Source of the DNA: an uncultured Gammaproteobacteria bacterium | Lineage (GTDB): Bacteria > Pseudomonadota > Gammaproteobacteria > Pseudomonadales > Pseudohongiellaceae | Assembly: GCA_913060695.1 (NCBI GenBank) | Contig: CAJXUA010000013.1 | Span: 33,640-97,639 of the forward strand | Direction: 5' to 3' | DNA length: 64,000 nt | In this document: in pieces, positions 1 through 6,446 of the stretch | Position numbering within the stretch: the stretch's first letter is position 1 | Layout: each line of letters starts with the position of its first letter | The notes under the pieces: model-generated | The model's database searches: none | Seen by the model: the letters and a program-made list of their open reading frames with translations, nothing else | What the model was told of the DNA's origin: nothing | Made by a program: the position numbers and the translations under genes

Positions 1-7
1 AAACATT

Positions 8-84
8 CGGGGCATAGCGCAGCCTGGTAGCGCACCACACTGGGGGTGTGGGGGTCGTAGGTTCAAATCCTGCTGTCCCGACCA
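8..84 (+). tRNA. tRNA-Pro, anticodon GGG
   Basis: This folds as a complete cloverleaf. The 7-bp acceptor stem pairs CGGGGCA with TGTCCCG, the D stem is GCGC/GCGC, and the T stem GTAGG/CCTGC closes a TTCAAAT loop. The anticodon stem CCACA/TGTGG closes the loop CTGGGGG, which places GGG at positions 34-36 and so reads the proline codons CCC and CCU. The 3' CCA is encoded. It lies only seven bases from the window start, so its promoter is not visible. A strong terminator follows directly. Confidence 0.96.
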
Positions 85-91
85 ATTAAAG

Positions 92-122
92 AAAGAGTAT
101 CCGTCAGGATGCTCTTTTTTTT
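92..122 (+). terminator. Rho-independent terminator of tRNA-Pro
   Basis: An 11-bp stem (92-102 with 107-117, one G-T pair) closes a GTCA loop and runs into a T tract that continues to 122. It starts eight bases after the tRNA CCA end, so it most likely ends the tRNA-Pro transcript. Confidence 0.9.
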
Positions 123-191
123 CGCCTCTACTTTTGTGTTTTGATGCTCGGTGCTCGGTAGATTGTGCTTCGTAGTTCGCGTTCGCGGCAA

Positions 192-347
192 GGCATAGGG
201 TTTCAGGACACGCTCCAAGCACGTCCATGTGGGCTCGACGTCCGCGTCCGACCGCCATGGAGGGCGGGAGTGCCGAAAATGCAGGAGCAATTTATCGGCC
301 CTGGCTCCCGACGGTCCTGAACCCCTACGCCTCACCACGAACGCTGA
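192..347. repeat. palindromic extragenic repeat element, copy 1
   Basis: Terminal arms 192-209 and 314-331 are inverted repeats matching at 16 of 18 positions. Between them, 211-244 matches the reverse complement of 658-691 at 33 of 34 positions, and 248-283 matches copy 2 almost exactly. The similarity to copy 2 continues at 294-347. There is no convincing coding potential, and the weak open frames here have unlikely composition. It resembles a REP/BIME- or MITE-like non-autonomous element. The family name and origin are not known to me. Confidence 0.75.
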
Positions 348-398
348 CACTTTGCCAAGCTGCTGAATGTCTTAATTTCCATGAATGAAGCGCGTGGG

Positions 399-492
399 TA
401 TCGGACCGCCATGGATGGCGGGAGTGCCGAAAATGCATATCGGCCATGGCTCCCGATGGTCCTGCAACCCTAAGCCTCACCCCAAACGCTGA
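399..492. repeat. palindromic extragenic repeat element, copy 2 (short)
   Basis: This copy repeats two blocks of copy 1 with few changes: 402-436 matches 248-283, and 439-492 matches 294-347. It lacks the 211-244 block. A perfect 7-bp palindrome around CCGCCAT-GG-ATGGCGG lies at 406-421, and the pairs GGGAG/CTCCC and CCG/CGG can nest into a hairpin over 420-455. The shorter architecture suggests a deletion derivative of copy 1. Confidence 0.72.
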
Positions 493-607
493 TTCTTAGT
501 TAAGCCGCCAAATAAACATTGTTTTTCGTTTGTTGGATTTCGATCTGCGGAGCTCTAAATCGTGAGGCTAGAGCAAAGTAAAACTCTCATCGATAACGCT
601 AATGCAG

Positions 608-723
608 CCCTTGGGGAGGGGGAGGTGATGCTCCAGACCGTCGGGAGCCATGGATGGCGGACGTCGAGCCCACATGGATGTGCTTGGAGCGTGTCTGGAG
701 CATCACCTCCCCCTCTCCGAGGG
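608..723. repeat. long inverted-repeat element, copy 3 (opposite orientation)
   Basis: Arms 608-638 and 693-723 are complementary at 29 of 31 positions and enclose a 54-bp loop. The loop segment 658-691 is the reverse complement of 211-244 in copy 1 with one mismatch, so the same core sits here in the opposite orientation with different arms. It lies between the tRNA-Pro unit and the terminator of the minus-strand NHL gene. No transposase is present nearby. Confidence 0.75.
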
Positions 724-767
724 CGTACTACGGAGTGATAGATAAAAGTAGTGACAGAATAGGAAGC

Positions 768-797
768 AAAAAAAAGGCGCCTCGAGGGCGCCTTTTT
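768..797 (-). terminator. Rho-independent terminator of the NHL-repeat gene
   Basis: The hairpin GGCGCC/GGCGCC has a TCGA loop and is flanked by an A run on the left (minus-strand U tract) and a T run on the right, so it could work in both directions. It lies 18 bases beyond the stop codon of the minus-strand gene ending at 815 and most likely ends that transcript. Confidence 0.9.
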
Positions 798-814
798 CGC
801 AAACACCGAAGTGT

Positions 815-1897
815 TTAGTTCTTTACGTAACGCTTGATGCCGCCTACTGGGCCGACTTCTGCGCCGTAGATCACGCCATTGCGGTCAGCTACTACGCCTT
901 CCGCTGTGCACGTGCCTGTGCAATCAGGATTTGGATCTGGAATGAACGCAGTAACTTCACCCGTAACGGCGCTGCCTACACGGATACCACGTAACCAATC
1001 GCCATGGTCTGGGTTCACAGAGCCAGACTCTGAGTCAGCTGCGTACAGGATGTCGTTTGCATCGATGTAGATGCCGCTGTTACGGCTGAACTGGTACCAC
1101 GTGTCCAGACGGTTGCCATCTTGATCGAAGATTACGATGCGGTTGTTGCTGCGGTCTGCTACGAATAGGCGGCCACGAGAATCCATCGCCAAAGAATGTG
1201 GCTGCATGAAGTCATCAGGACCGGTGCCTAGCTGTCCCCATGCCTTAATGAACTCGCCATCTTTGTTGAATTTCAGCATGCGGGCAGTCGAGCCCTCATT
1301 GTTTGCGTGTCCTTCACCAATGAAGATGTCGCCATTAGGGGCTACATAAACATCGTTTGGCTGGAACAGATAGCCAGGCTCACGTGCGCCGCCAGGCTCA
1401 CCTATAGTCATAAGTAGCTCGCCTTCTGGGCTGAATTTGAGTACTTGGTGGCCCTTTAGCTCGCCTCCAACAGGATTGCCATCACGGTCTAAATTGTCAC
1501 GGCCGTCTGCAATCCAGACATTACCTTCGAAATCGACGTGAATACCGTGGGGCCACATAATGAGCCCGGCACCGAAACTAGTAAGCATATTGCCATTCGC
1601 GTCGAACTTCATAACGGGATCAACGTTGCTGGTTACGCAAGCGCCGATGTTTCCGCCACAACGCTCTGCAGCCCAGATCGAAACGCCATCTGGATCGACG
1701 TCTACGGTACTAGATGAGCCCCAAGCACGGCCCGCAGGCATCTTTAGATAGCCTTCGATAGTAGTGTAGGGATTGGGTAAGGAGTTCACCGGATCCATAT
1801 TCATATCGGATTGGGCAAAGCTCATTAACGGGAATACTGCGACTGCTGCTGTGAGGCCTATAAAGGCTGATTTAATCGTTTTATTATATTTTGACAC
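815..1897 (-). CDS. exported NHL-repeat beta-propeller protein
   Basis: This is a 360-residue secreted protein. Residues 1-28 form a typical signal peptide: basic start, hydrophobic core, cleavage after SFA. The rest is built of NHL-type blades with recurring motifs such as VLKFSPEGELL, NDVYVAPNGDIFIGEG and RLFVADRSNNRIVIFD. The fold resembles peptidyl-alpha-hydroxyglycine alpha-amidating lyase and other six-bladed propellers, but I cannot assign an activity. I chose the GTG at 1897 because GGAGAG lies nine bases upstream; an ATG at 1915 in the same frame would place that Shine-Dalgarno inside the gene. Cysteines in GACV and DCTGTC suggest possible disulfides, consistent with export. It is monocistronic with its own terminator, divergent from the MazG-like gene. 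Confidence 0.85.
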   Translation of the reverse strand: MSKYNKTIKSAFIGLTAAVAVFPLMSFAQSDMNMDPVNSLPNPYTTIEGYLKMPAGRAWGSSSTVDVDPDGVSIWAAERCGGNIGACVTSNVDPVMKFDANGNMLTSFGAGLIMWPHGIHVDFEGNVWIADGRDNLDRDGNPVGGELKGHQVLKFSPEGELLMTIGEPGGAREPGYLFQPNDVYVAPNGDIFIGEGHANNEGSTARMLKFNKDGEFIKAWGQLGTGPDDFMQPHSLAMDSRGRLFVADRSNNRIVIFDQDGNRLDTWYQFSRNSGIYIDANDILYAADSESGSVNPDHGDWLRGIRVGSAVTGEVTAFIPDPNPDCTGTCTAEGVVADRNGVIYGAEVGPVGGIKRYVKN

Positions 1898-2126
1898 GGC
1901 GGAGAACTCTCCCATGGATTGCTAAAATGGACGAACAGAATAAAGCTTCTTTTTTTTTAATTCAATCAGTACTCAGGATGCTAACAATAAGGGCGGCAAC
2001 TGACACTTTTTATTTCACTAACGTGCTAAATTGTCGCTATTTCGAGACGTTTAGCTGGTCTGCGCGAGTGGATTGTAGAATTGGGTATTCGCAAGTTTGG
2101 CTGCGACGGACCGACAAGGAAGAGTA

Positions 2127-2474
2127 ATGAAAAACTTAGAAGCAATACGACAATGCGTTGCCAAGTTCGCGGCGGAGCGGGACTGGGACCAGTTTCACTC
2201 ACCTAAGAATCTGGCCATGGCCCTGAGTGTTGAGGTCGCTGAGCTGATGGAGCATTTTCAATGGTTAAGCGAGGCTCAATCGGGAGACTTAGATGAGAGC
2301 ACTCGGGCTGCCGTTGCTGATGAGATCGCCGACGTGCAGGTATACCTAGTGCGTATCGCCGATAGCTTAGGAGTCGATATTCTGTCGGCGGTGGCTACTA
2401 AGATGGAAAAGAATGCGCAGAAGTACCCGGCAGATAAGGTTCGTGGTAGTGCTAAGAAATATAATGCATATTAG
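2127..2474 (+). CDS. MazG-like nucleotide pyrophosphohydrolase (dCTPase/RS21-C6 type)
   Basis: This 115-residue protein belongs to the all-alpha NTP pyrophosphohydrolase superfamily. The metal-binding pattern is visible as EVAEL-EHFQW near residues 37-47 and DEIADVQVYL near residues 70-80, which is the ExxE...ExxD signature. Single-domain members of this size typically hydrolyse dCTP or modified dNTPs to the monophosphate and pyrophosphate and so clean the nucleotide pool. The ATG at 2127 has AAGGAAGAG just upstream; an in-frame TTG at 2097 has none. The gene is followed after 27 bases by the gamma-glutamylcyclotransferase-like gene. A classical two-domain MazG is also encoded at 29628, so the two are probably not redundant. 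Confidence 0.88.
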   Translation: MKNLEAIRQCVAKFAAERDWDQFHSPKNLAMALSVEVAELMEHFQWLSEAQSGDLDESTRAAVADEIADVQVYLVRIADSLGVDILSAVATKMEKNAQKYPADKVRGSAKKYNAY

Positions 2475-2501
2475 TGATTCGCTTAGGCTGCAAGCAACGC
2501 A

Positions 2502-2873
2502 ATGATCGGCACAGTCCTTGTAGCAGTTTATGGCACGCTTAAAAAAGGCCTTGGAAACCACGGCCTGATGGCGCAAGCCCAATTCTTGGGTTGCGATAAG
2601 CTTACGCAGATTTGTCTATACGATATCGGCCCCTATCCCGGTGCGCGCTTGGAGGCTTCTGCGGGCATAGATGTTGAAGTATATGCCATAAGCCAATCAC
2701 ATTTAGCCGAGTTGGACCTGCTGGAGGAATATGACCCAGCAGCACCTGCCAGTAGTCTGTATACACGCGCGCTGTTGCCGACCCGCTTTGGATTGGCGTG
2801 GGTGTATCTCTATCAGGGGCAGATATCGGGAAAGCCCTGCCTACGCAGTGGCACATGGCAGCCGTTGAGCTAA
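2502..2873 (+). CDS. gamma-glutamylcyclotransferase-like (AIG2/GGCT) family protein
   Basis: This 123-residue protein begins with the family's nucleotide-like loop motif VYGTLKKGLGNHGLM, and has the conserved acidic region LDLLEEYDP near residues 71-79 that follows the catalytic glutamate of GGCT folds. Known members release 5-oxoproline from gamma-glutamyl amines or peptides, but many bacterial members have no proven substrate. It lies between the MazG-like gene and ltaE, all on the plus strand with short gaps, so co-transcription is plausible. The family assignment is firm; the substrate is not known. Confidence 0.82.
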   Translation: MIGTVLVAVYGTLKKGLGNHGLMAQAQFLGCDKLTQICLYDIGPYPGARLEASAGIDVEVYAISQSHLAELDLLEEYDPAAPASSLYTRALLPTRFGLAWVYLYQGQISGKPCLRSGTWQPLS

Positions 2874-2905
2874 CAGCCCATCGACTTATTAAATGAGGAA
2901 GAAGC

Positions 2906-3919
2906 GTGAATAGTGAAGGCATTATCGATCTGCGCAGTGACACGGTTACCGAACCATCGGGCGCCATGCGCTCCGCAATGCTAGCGGCACCGGTTGGCGA
3001 CGACGTCTACGGTGAAGATCCTACCGTGAATAAACTGCAGGCCGTACTGGCAGAGATGACGGGAATGGAGCAGGGCTTGTTCATGCCCTCTGGCACTCAG
3101 TCAAATTTGGTGGCGCTCATCAGCCACTGCGCGCGCGGTGATGAATATATAGTGGGACAGCAGGCCCATACCTATAAGTATGAAGGCGGCGGTGCTGCAG
3201 TGTTAGGCGGCATTCAGCCACAGCCTCTCGAGTTTAATGAGCAGGGTGGCTTGGATCTAGGCGCGGTTAAAGCGGCCATTAAACCTCTAGATAATCATTT
3301 CGCTAGAACGCGGCTACTCTGTCTCGAGAACACTATGCAAGGCAAGGTGCTGCCGCTTTCCTATATTAGTGAAGCCGTTCAGTTTGCTAAACAGCATCGC
3401 CTTGGCCTGCATCTCGATGGCGCTAGAGCGTTCAATGCGGCAGTCGCCAGCGGCGTGAGTATAGCTCAACTTGTTGCGGGTTTCGACAGTGTGTCGATTT
3501 GCCTATCCAAGGGACTTGGTGCGCCAGTGGGGTCAGTACTCTTAGGGAATAAAGACTTCATAGAATCTGCGCGGCGTTGGCGCAAGATTACAGGAGGAGG
3601 TCTTCGCCAAGCAGGAATACTAGCAGCAGGGGGGCTTTTTGCATTGAGCCATAACATTGATCGCCTCGAGCAGGACCATGAACGCGCCAAGTTACTCGCG
3701 ACTAACTTGAGAGCATTGGGTTTCGCGGTGGAGCCCGTGCAGACCAATATGCTGTTCGTGCAAAGTGGCCCCCACGACCCTAAGCAGCTTTGTGAAAAGC
3801 TATTAGAACAGGGCATAAAAGTCTCTGCGGCGCCCCGCCTTCGTCTGGTTACACACTTAGATATCGATGACGCTGATATCGAGAAGATATCGTCCGCTTT
3901 CCGCCAAATCGTGGGCTAA
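2906..3919 (+). CDS. ltaE: low-specificity L-threonine aldolase
   Basis: This PLP enzyme splits L-threonine or L-allo-threonine into glycine and acetaldehyde. The 337-residue length matches the family. The N-terminus IDLRSDTVTEP is the family hallmark, GDDVYGEDP follows at residues 31-39, the aspartate that contacts the pyridine nitrogen lies in LHLDGAR, and K202 in SICLSKGLGAP is the expected Schiff-base lysine. The start is GTG at 2906 with GAGGAAG nine bases upstream. It is the last gene of the short plus-strand group beginning at 2127. Confidence 0.93.
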   Translation: MNSEGIIDLRSDTVTEPSGAMRSAMLAAPVGDDVYGEDPTVNKLQAVLAEMTGMEQGLFMPSGTQSNLVALISHCARGDEYIVGQQAHTYKYEGGGAAVLGGIQPQPLEFNEQGGLDLGAVKAAIKPLDNHFARTRLLCLENTMQGKVLPLSYISEAVQFAKQHRLGLHLDGARAFNAAVASGVSIAQLVAGFDSVSICLSKGLGAPVGSVLLGNKDFIESARRWRKITGGGLRQAGILAAGGLFALSHNIDRLEQDHERAKLLATNLRALGFAVEPVQTNMLFVQSGPHDPKQLCEKLLEQGIKVSAAPRLRLVTHLDIDDADIEKISSAFRQIVG

Positions 3920-4040
3920 AATACCCGCTGTTACGCCGGTTTCATTCGCTAGACCTTTCCTTTATGATGAACGCTCTTTTTATGGCAAGCGGTTTTTTGA
4001 GGCCGCGCGATTTGCCACTGCGAGTTAGGTAGACCAACGT

Positions 4041-5261
4041 ATGGAAACGCCCAAGGCTGAAAAGTTATTTAAAGCCGGTGAAGTCATCATGTCCCAGGGA
4101 GAGATGGGATCATGCGCATATTTTATTCAAGAAGGTCGTGTAAGAATTGTCGTCGAAAAGGCTGATGGTAGTTTTCTCGACATGGGTACTCGCGGTCCCG
4201 GGAGTATCATTGGTGAAATGGCCATTGTTGACAATCAGCCCCGCAGCGCCACCATTGAATCTCTTGAGAACTGCACACTTTTAGAGATCACCAAAGAGGA
4301 TTTCGCCCGCAGTGTTAAAGGGGCAAACCCCATTGTGCGGCTCATCTCGCAAGTCATCTTGATGCGCTATCGCGATATCTTAAGACGCTCGCACACTCTC
4401 ACTGAAGACGGTCCAGGTTGTCCCTCGCCAGAGGATTCTGAGCGCGCCTATGCCGAACAGACTAACGTGGTCGAGTCGATCAAGCTAGCCAACGAGTTCA
4501 AAGTCGCGATCGCAGCCAAGCAACTGATTTTGCACTACCAGCCTATCTATTCTATCTCTACAGGGCAGGTGCTTGGTTTCGAAGCGCTCATGCGCTGGCA
4601 GCATCCTCAACGAGGTCTCGTGCCACCGGATGAGTTCATTCCGATGGCCGAAGATAGCGGCTTGATTATAGAGGCGTGTCGCTGGGCGCTTGGGGAAGTA
4701 TGCGAAATGTTGGCTAGGCTCGACGCAGTGCGTCCGGATCTTAAAGATCTCTATGTCAGTGTTAATTTCTCCGCCACCGATTTTGAAGAAAGTAATTTCC
4801 TCGAAGCGTTTAGTGAGATTCTGCAGCGCAATAACACTCCGGCTAAACGTATTCACATCGAGATTACTGAGCGCCTATTGTTGAAGAAGCCTAAGAACGT
4901 TAAGGAGACTTTAGATAATTGCCGCAAGCTAGGCATGAAGGTTGTAATCGATGATTTTGGGACCGGTTATTCGTCCTTGAGTTATCTACACCAATACCCA
5001 ATCGATACCCTCAAGATTGACCGTAGCTTCATTCACAATATGCGCAGTGACAAAGCAGTGCTGGGACTGGTTAAGTCGATTCTCACTCTGCGTGAGAATA
5101 TGAACATCGATATCGTTGCAGAAGGGGTGGAGGAGTTAGAGGAGGCCCAGCTGCTTTCGCAGCTCAATTGCGATTCTGCGCAAGGCTATTATTTCTCTCG
5201 ACCAATTTCCGAGAACGCGCTAAGTGCGTTACTTGAAAAATCGAACCCACCTCGTCACTAA
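4041..5261 (+). CDS. cyclic-nucleotide-binding domain / EAL c-di-GMP phosphodiesterase fusion
   Basis: This 406-residue cytoplasmic protein has two domains. Residues 1-118 form a CAP-type cyclic-nucleotide-binding domain with an intact phosphate-binding cassette: GEMA at 58-61 and the arginine R68 in PRSAT. Residues 150-400 form an EAL domain with the motifs of active enzymes: EALMRW at 181-186, EITE at 274-277, DDFGTGYSS at 304-312, K325 in TLKID, E361 in AEGVE, and QGYYFSRP at 381-388. It should hydrolyse c-di-GMP to pGpG, possibly gated by cAMP or another cNMP. No GGDEF domain or membrane segment is present. It has its own 121-base upstream gap, and the two membrane-protein genes follow. 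Confidence 0.9.
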   Translation: METPKAEKLFKAGEVIMSQGEMGSCAYFIQEGRVRIVVEKADGSFLDMGTRGPGSIIGEMAIVDNQPRSATIESLENCTLLEITKEDFARSVKGANPIVRLISQVILMRYRDILRRSHTLTEDGPGCPSPEDSERAYAEQTNVVESIKLANEFKVAIAAKQLILHYQPIYSISTGQVLGFEALMRWQHPQRGLVPPDEFIPMAEDSGLIIEACRWALGEVCEMLARLDAVRPDLKDLYVSVNFSATDFEESNFLEAFSEILQRNNTPAKRIHIEITERLLLKKPKNVKETLDNCRKLGMKVVIDDFGTGYSSLSYLHQYPIDTLKIDRSFIHNMRSDKAVLGLVKSILTLRENMNIDIVAEGVEELEEAQLLSQLNCDSAQGYYFSRPISENALSALLEKSNPPRH

Positions 5262-5342
5262 GCTGCAGTGTTGCAGAGTCTTAGGGGCGTATAGGTTTAG
5301 CGCTAACACAAGAAAAACAATAACGCTCGTTTAGGAATTCAA

Positions 5343-5849
5343 TTGGAAAGTCTCACCTCTTGGATCGCAAATAGTGCTGCCAATGATCTAGCCTTGGCTC
5401 TGCTTAGCAATGTGCCTGGTTCTCCTCCAATCTTACAAACGATCCATCTACTGAGTATTGTCGCCATCATGGCCTCCGCCTTGATGATCGACCTGCGCAT
5501 ACTCGGCCTTGCAGTTCCCTCGCAAGATATTCATGAGATGGCAGGGCGCTTGCGTTTCTGGGCCTTGGGGGGAGTGATTGGTGTCTTCTCCTCGGGAATA
5601 TGGTTCGTCCTTGCCAGACCTAATCGCTATTTCAATAATCCGGTCTTTCAGATCAAGTTCGCTCTGCTTCTCCCCGCCTTGTTGTGCAGCTATTGGATCT
5701 TCCGCATGGCTGTTCGGAACCCGAATTTCTTCGGCACCCATCTGTGGCGTGCAAGACTATTGGCAACGGTATCGCTATTGCTCTGGGTAGCCGTCGTACT
5801 TGCCGGGCGCTGGATAGCTTACTCGGAGTATCTGTTTTGGCCAGCCTAG
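5343..5849 (+). CDS. four-helix membrane protein, DUF6644-like, paralogue 1
   Basis: This 168-residue protein has about four hydrophobic helices (around residues 32-55, 70-90, 102-120 and 135-158). Motifs shared with its neighbour at 5905 include H-x-L-S near helix 1, the DLR-x-LG motif, the NP-x-FQIK motif before helix 3 and AGRWI near the end. It resembles small membrane proteins of the DUF6644 type, but I recognise no biochemical function. The start is a TTG with AGGA eight bases upstream, which is plausible but not certain. It follows the CNB-EAL gene by 81 bases. Confidence 0.7.
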   Translation: MESLTSWIANSAANDLALALLSNVPGSPPILQTIHLLSIVAIMASALMIDLRILGLAVPSQDIHEMAGRLRFWALGGVIGVFSSGIWFVLARPNRYFNNPVFQIKFALLLPALLCSYWIFRMAVRNPNFFGTHLWRARLLATVSLLLWVAVVLAGRWIAYSEYLFWPA

Positions 5850-5904
5850 TGATGAGCAATTCGACTCAACGCCTCCGCCAATTTGCAATGCGGGAGGCAA
5901 TCCT

Positions 5905-6387
5905 GTGAGTGATTTTTGGCTATGGCTAGAGATGCTGCCATTGGCGTTAGAGATCGGGGCTACTTGGTGGTTTCCCTTTATGGAGTCGCTGCATGTCCTG
6001 AGTTTGGCGATAATGCTTGGTGCCATAGTAATGCTCGATCTACGGGTACTAGGGTGGGCTGCGCTACGCTACTCCGTCTCCAGTCTCAATCGAGAGTTGG
6101 TGCCTTGGTCCGCTGGCGCGTTTCTTATCGCTAATATCACAGGTCTTGCGATGTTTATAACGCGTGCCTCGAACCATGTTGAGAACCCCGCGTTTCAGAT
6201 AAAAATGCTCTTGCTCCTACTTGCAGGTATCAATATTGGCTTTTTCCACTTCCGTGTATTGCGCAGCGTGGGCGCCTGGGATATCCAGTCGCCGGCCCCA
6301 CTTGCGGCGAGAGCGGCCGCTGCCTCCTCTTTGCTTCTGTGGGTTGGCGTAACGCTCGCGGGTCGGTGGATAGGGCATGTCATCTAG
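5905..6387 (+). CDS. four-helix membrane protein, DUF6644-like, paralogue 2
   Basis: This 160-residue protein has four predicted membrane helices and the same motif set as the preceding gene: ESLHVLS, LDLRVLGW, NPAFQIK and LAGRWIG. The pair probably arose by tandem duplication and may form a heteromeric membrane unit; that is inference. The start is GTG at 5905. The conserved histidine in the first helix could bind haem or metal, but no second conserved histidine is obvious, so I do not claim this. Confidence 0.72.
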   Translation: MSDFWLWLEMLPLALEIGATWWFPFMESLHVLSLAIMLGAIVMLDLRVLGWAALRYSVSSLNRELVPWSAGAFLIANITGLAMFITRASNHVENPAFQIKMLLLLLAGINIGFFHFRVLRSVGAWDIQSPAPLAARAAAASSLLLWVGVTLAGRWIGHVI

Positions 6388-6446
6388 CTCAGCTTAAGCC
6401 GCGCCTATGCTAGACTTACGCTTTCGTCCTATTAGGAAGTGTTTGC

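Noticed and set aside
192..723. CRISPR array
   Set aside because: There are only three copies, of unequal length, in different orientations and with palindromic arms; there is no regular spacing and no cas gene.
63..806. Open frames on the minus strand across 63-350 and 555-806
   Set aside because: They lie on the tRNA flank and on the palindromic repeats, have unlikely composition and no recognisable domain; repeated palindromes often create such frames.
2602..2967. 121-codon minus-strand frame over the cyclotransferase and ltaE start
   Set aside because: It overlaps two well-supported genes and has no recognisable motif.
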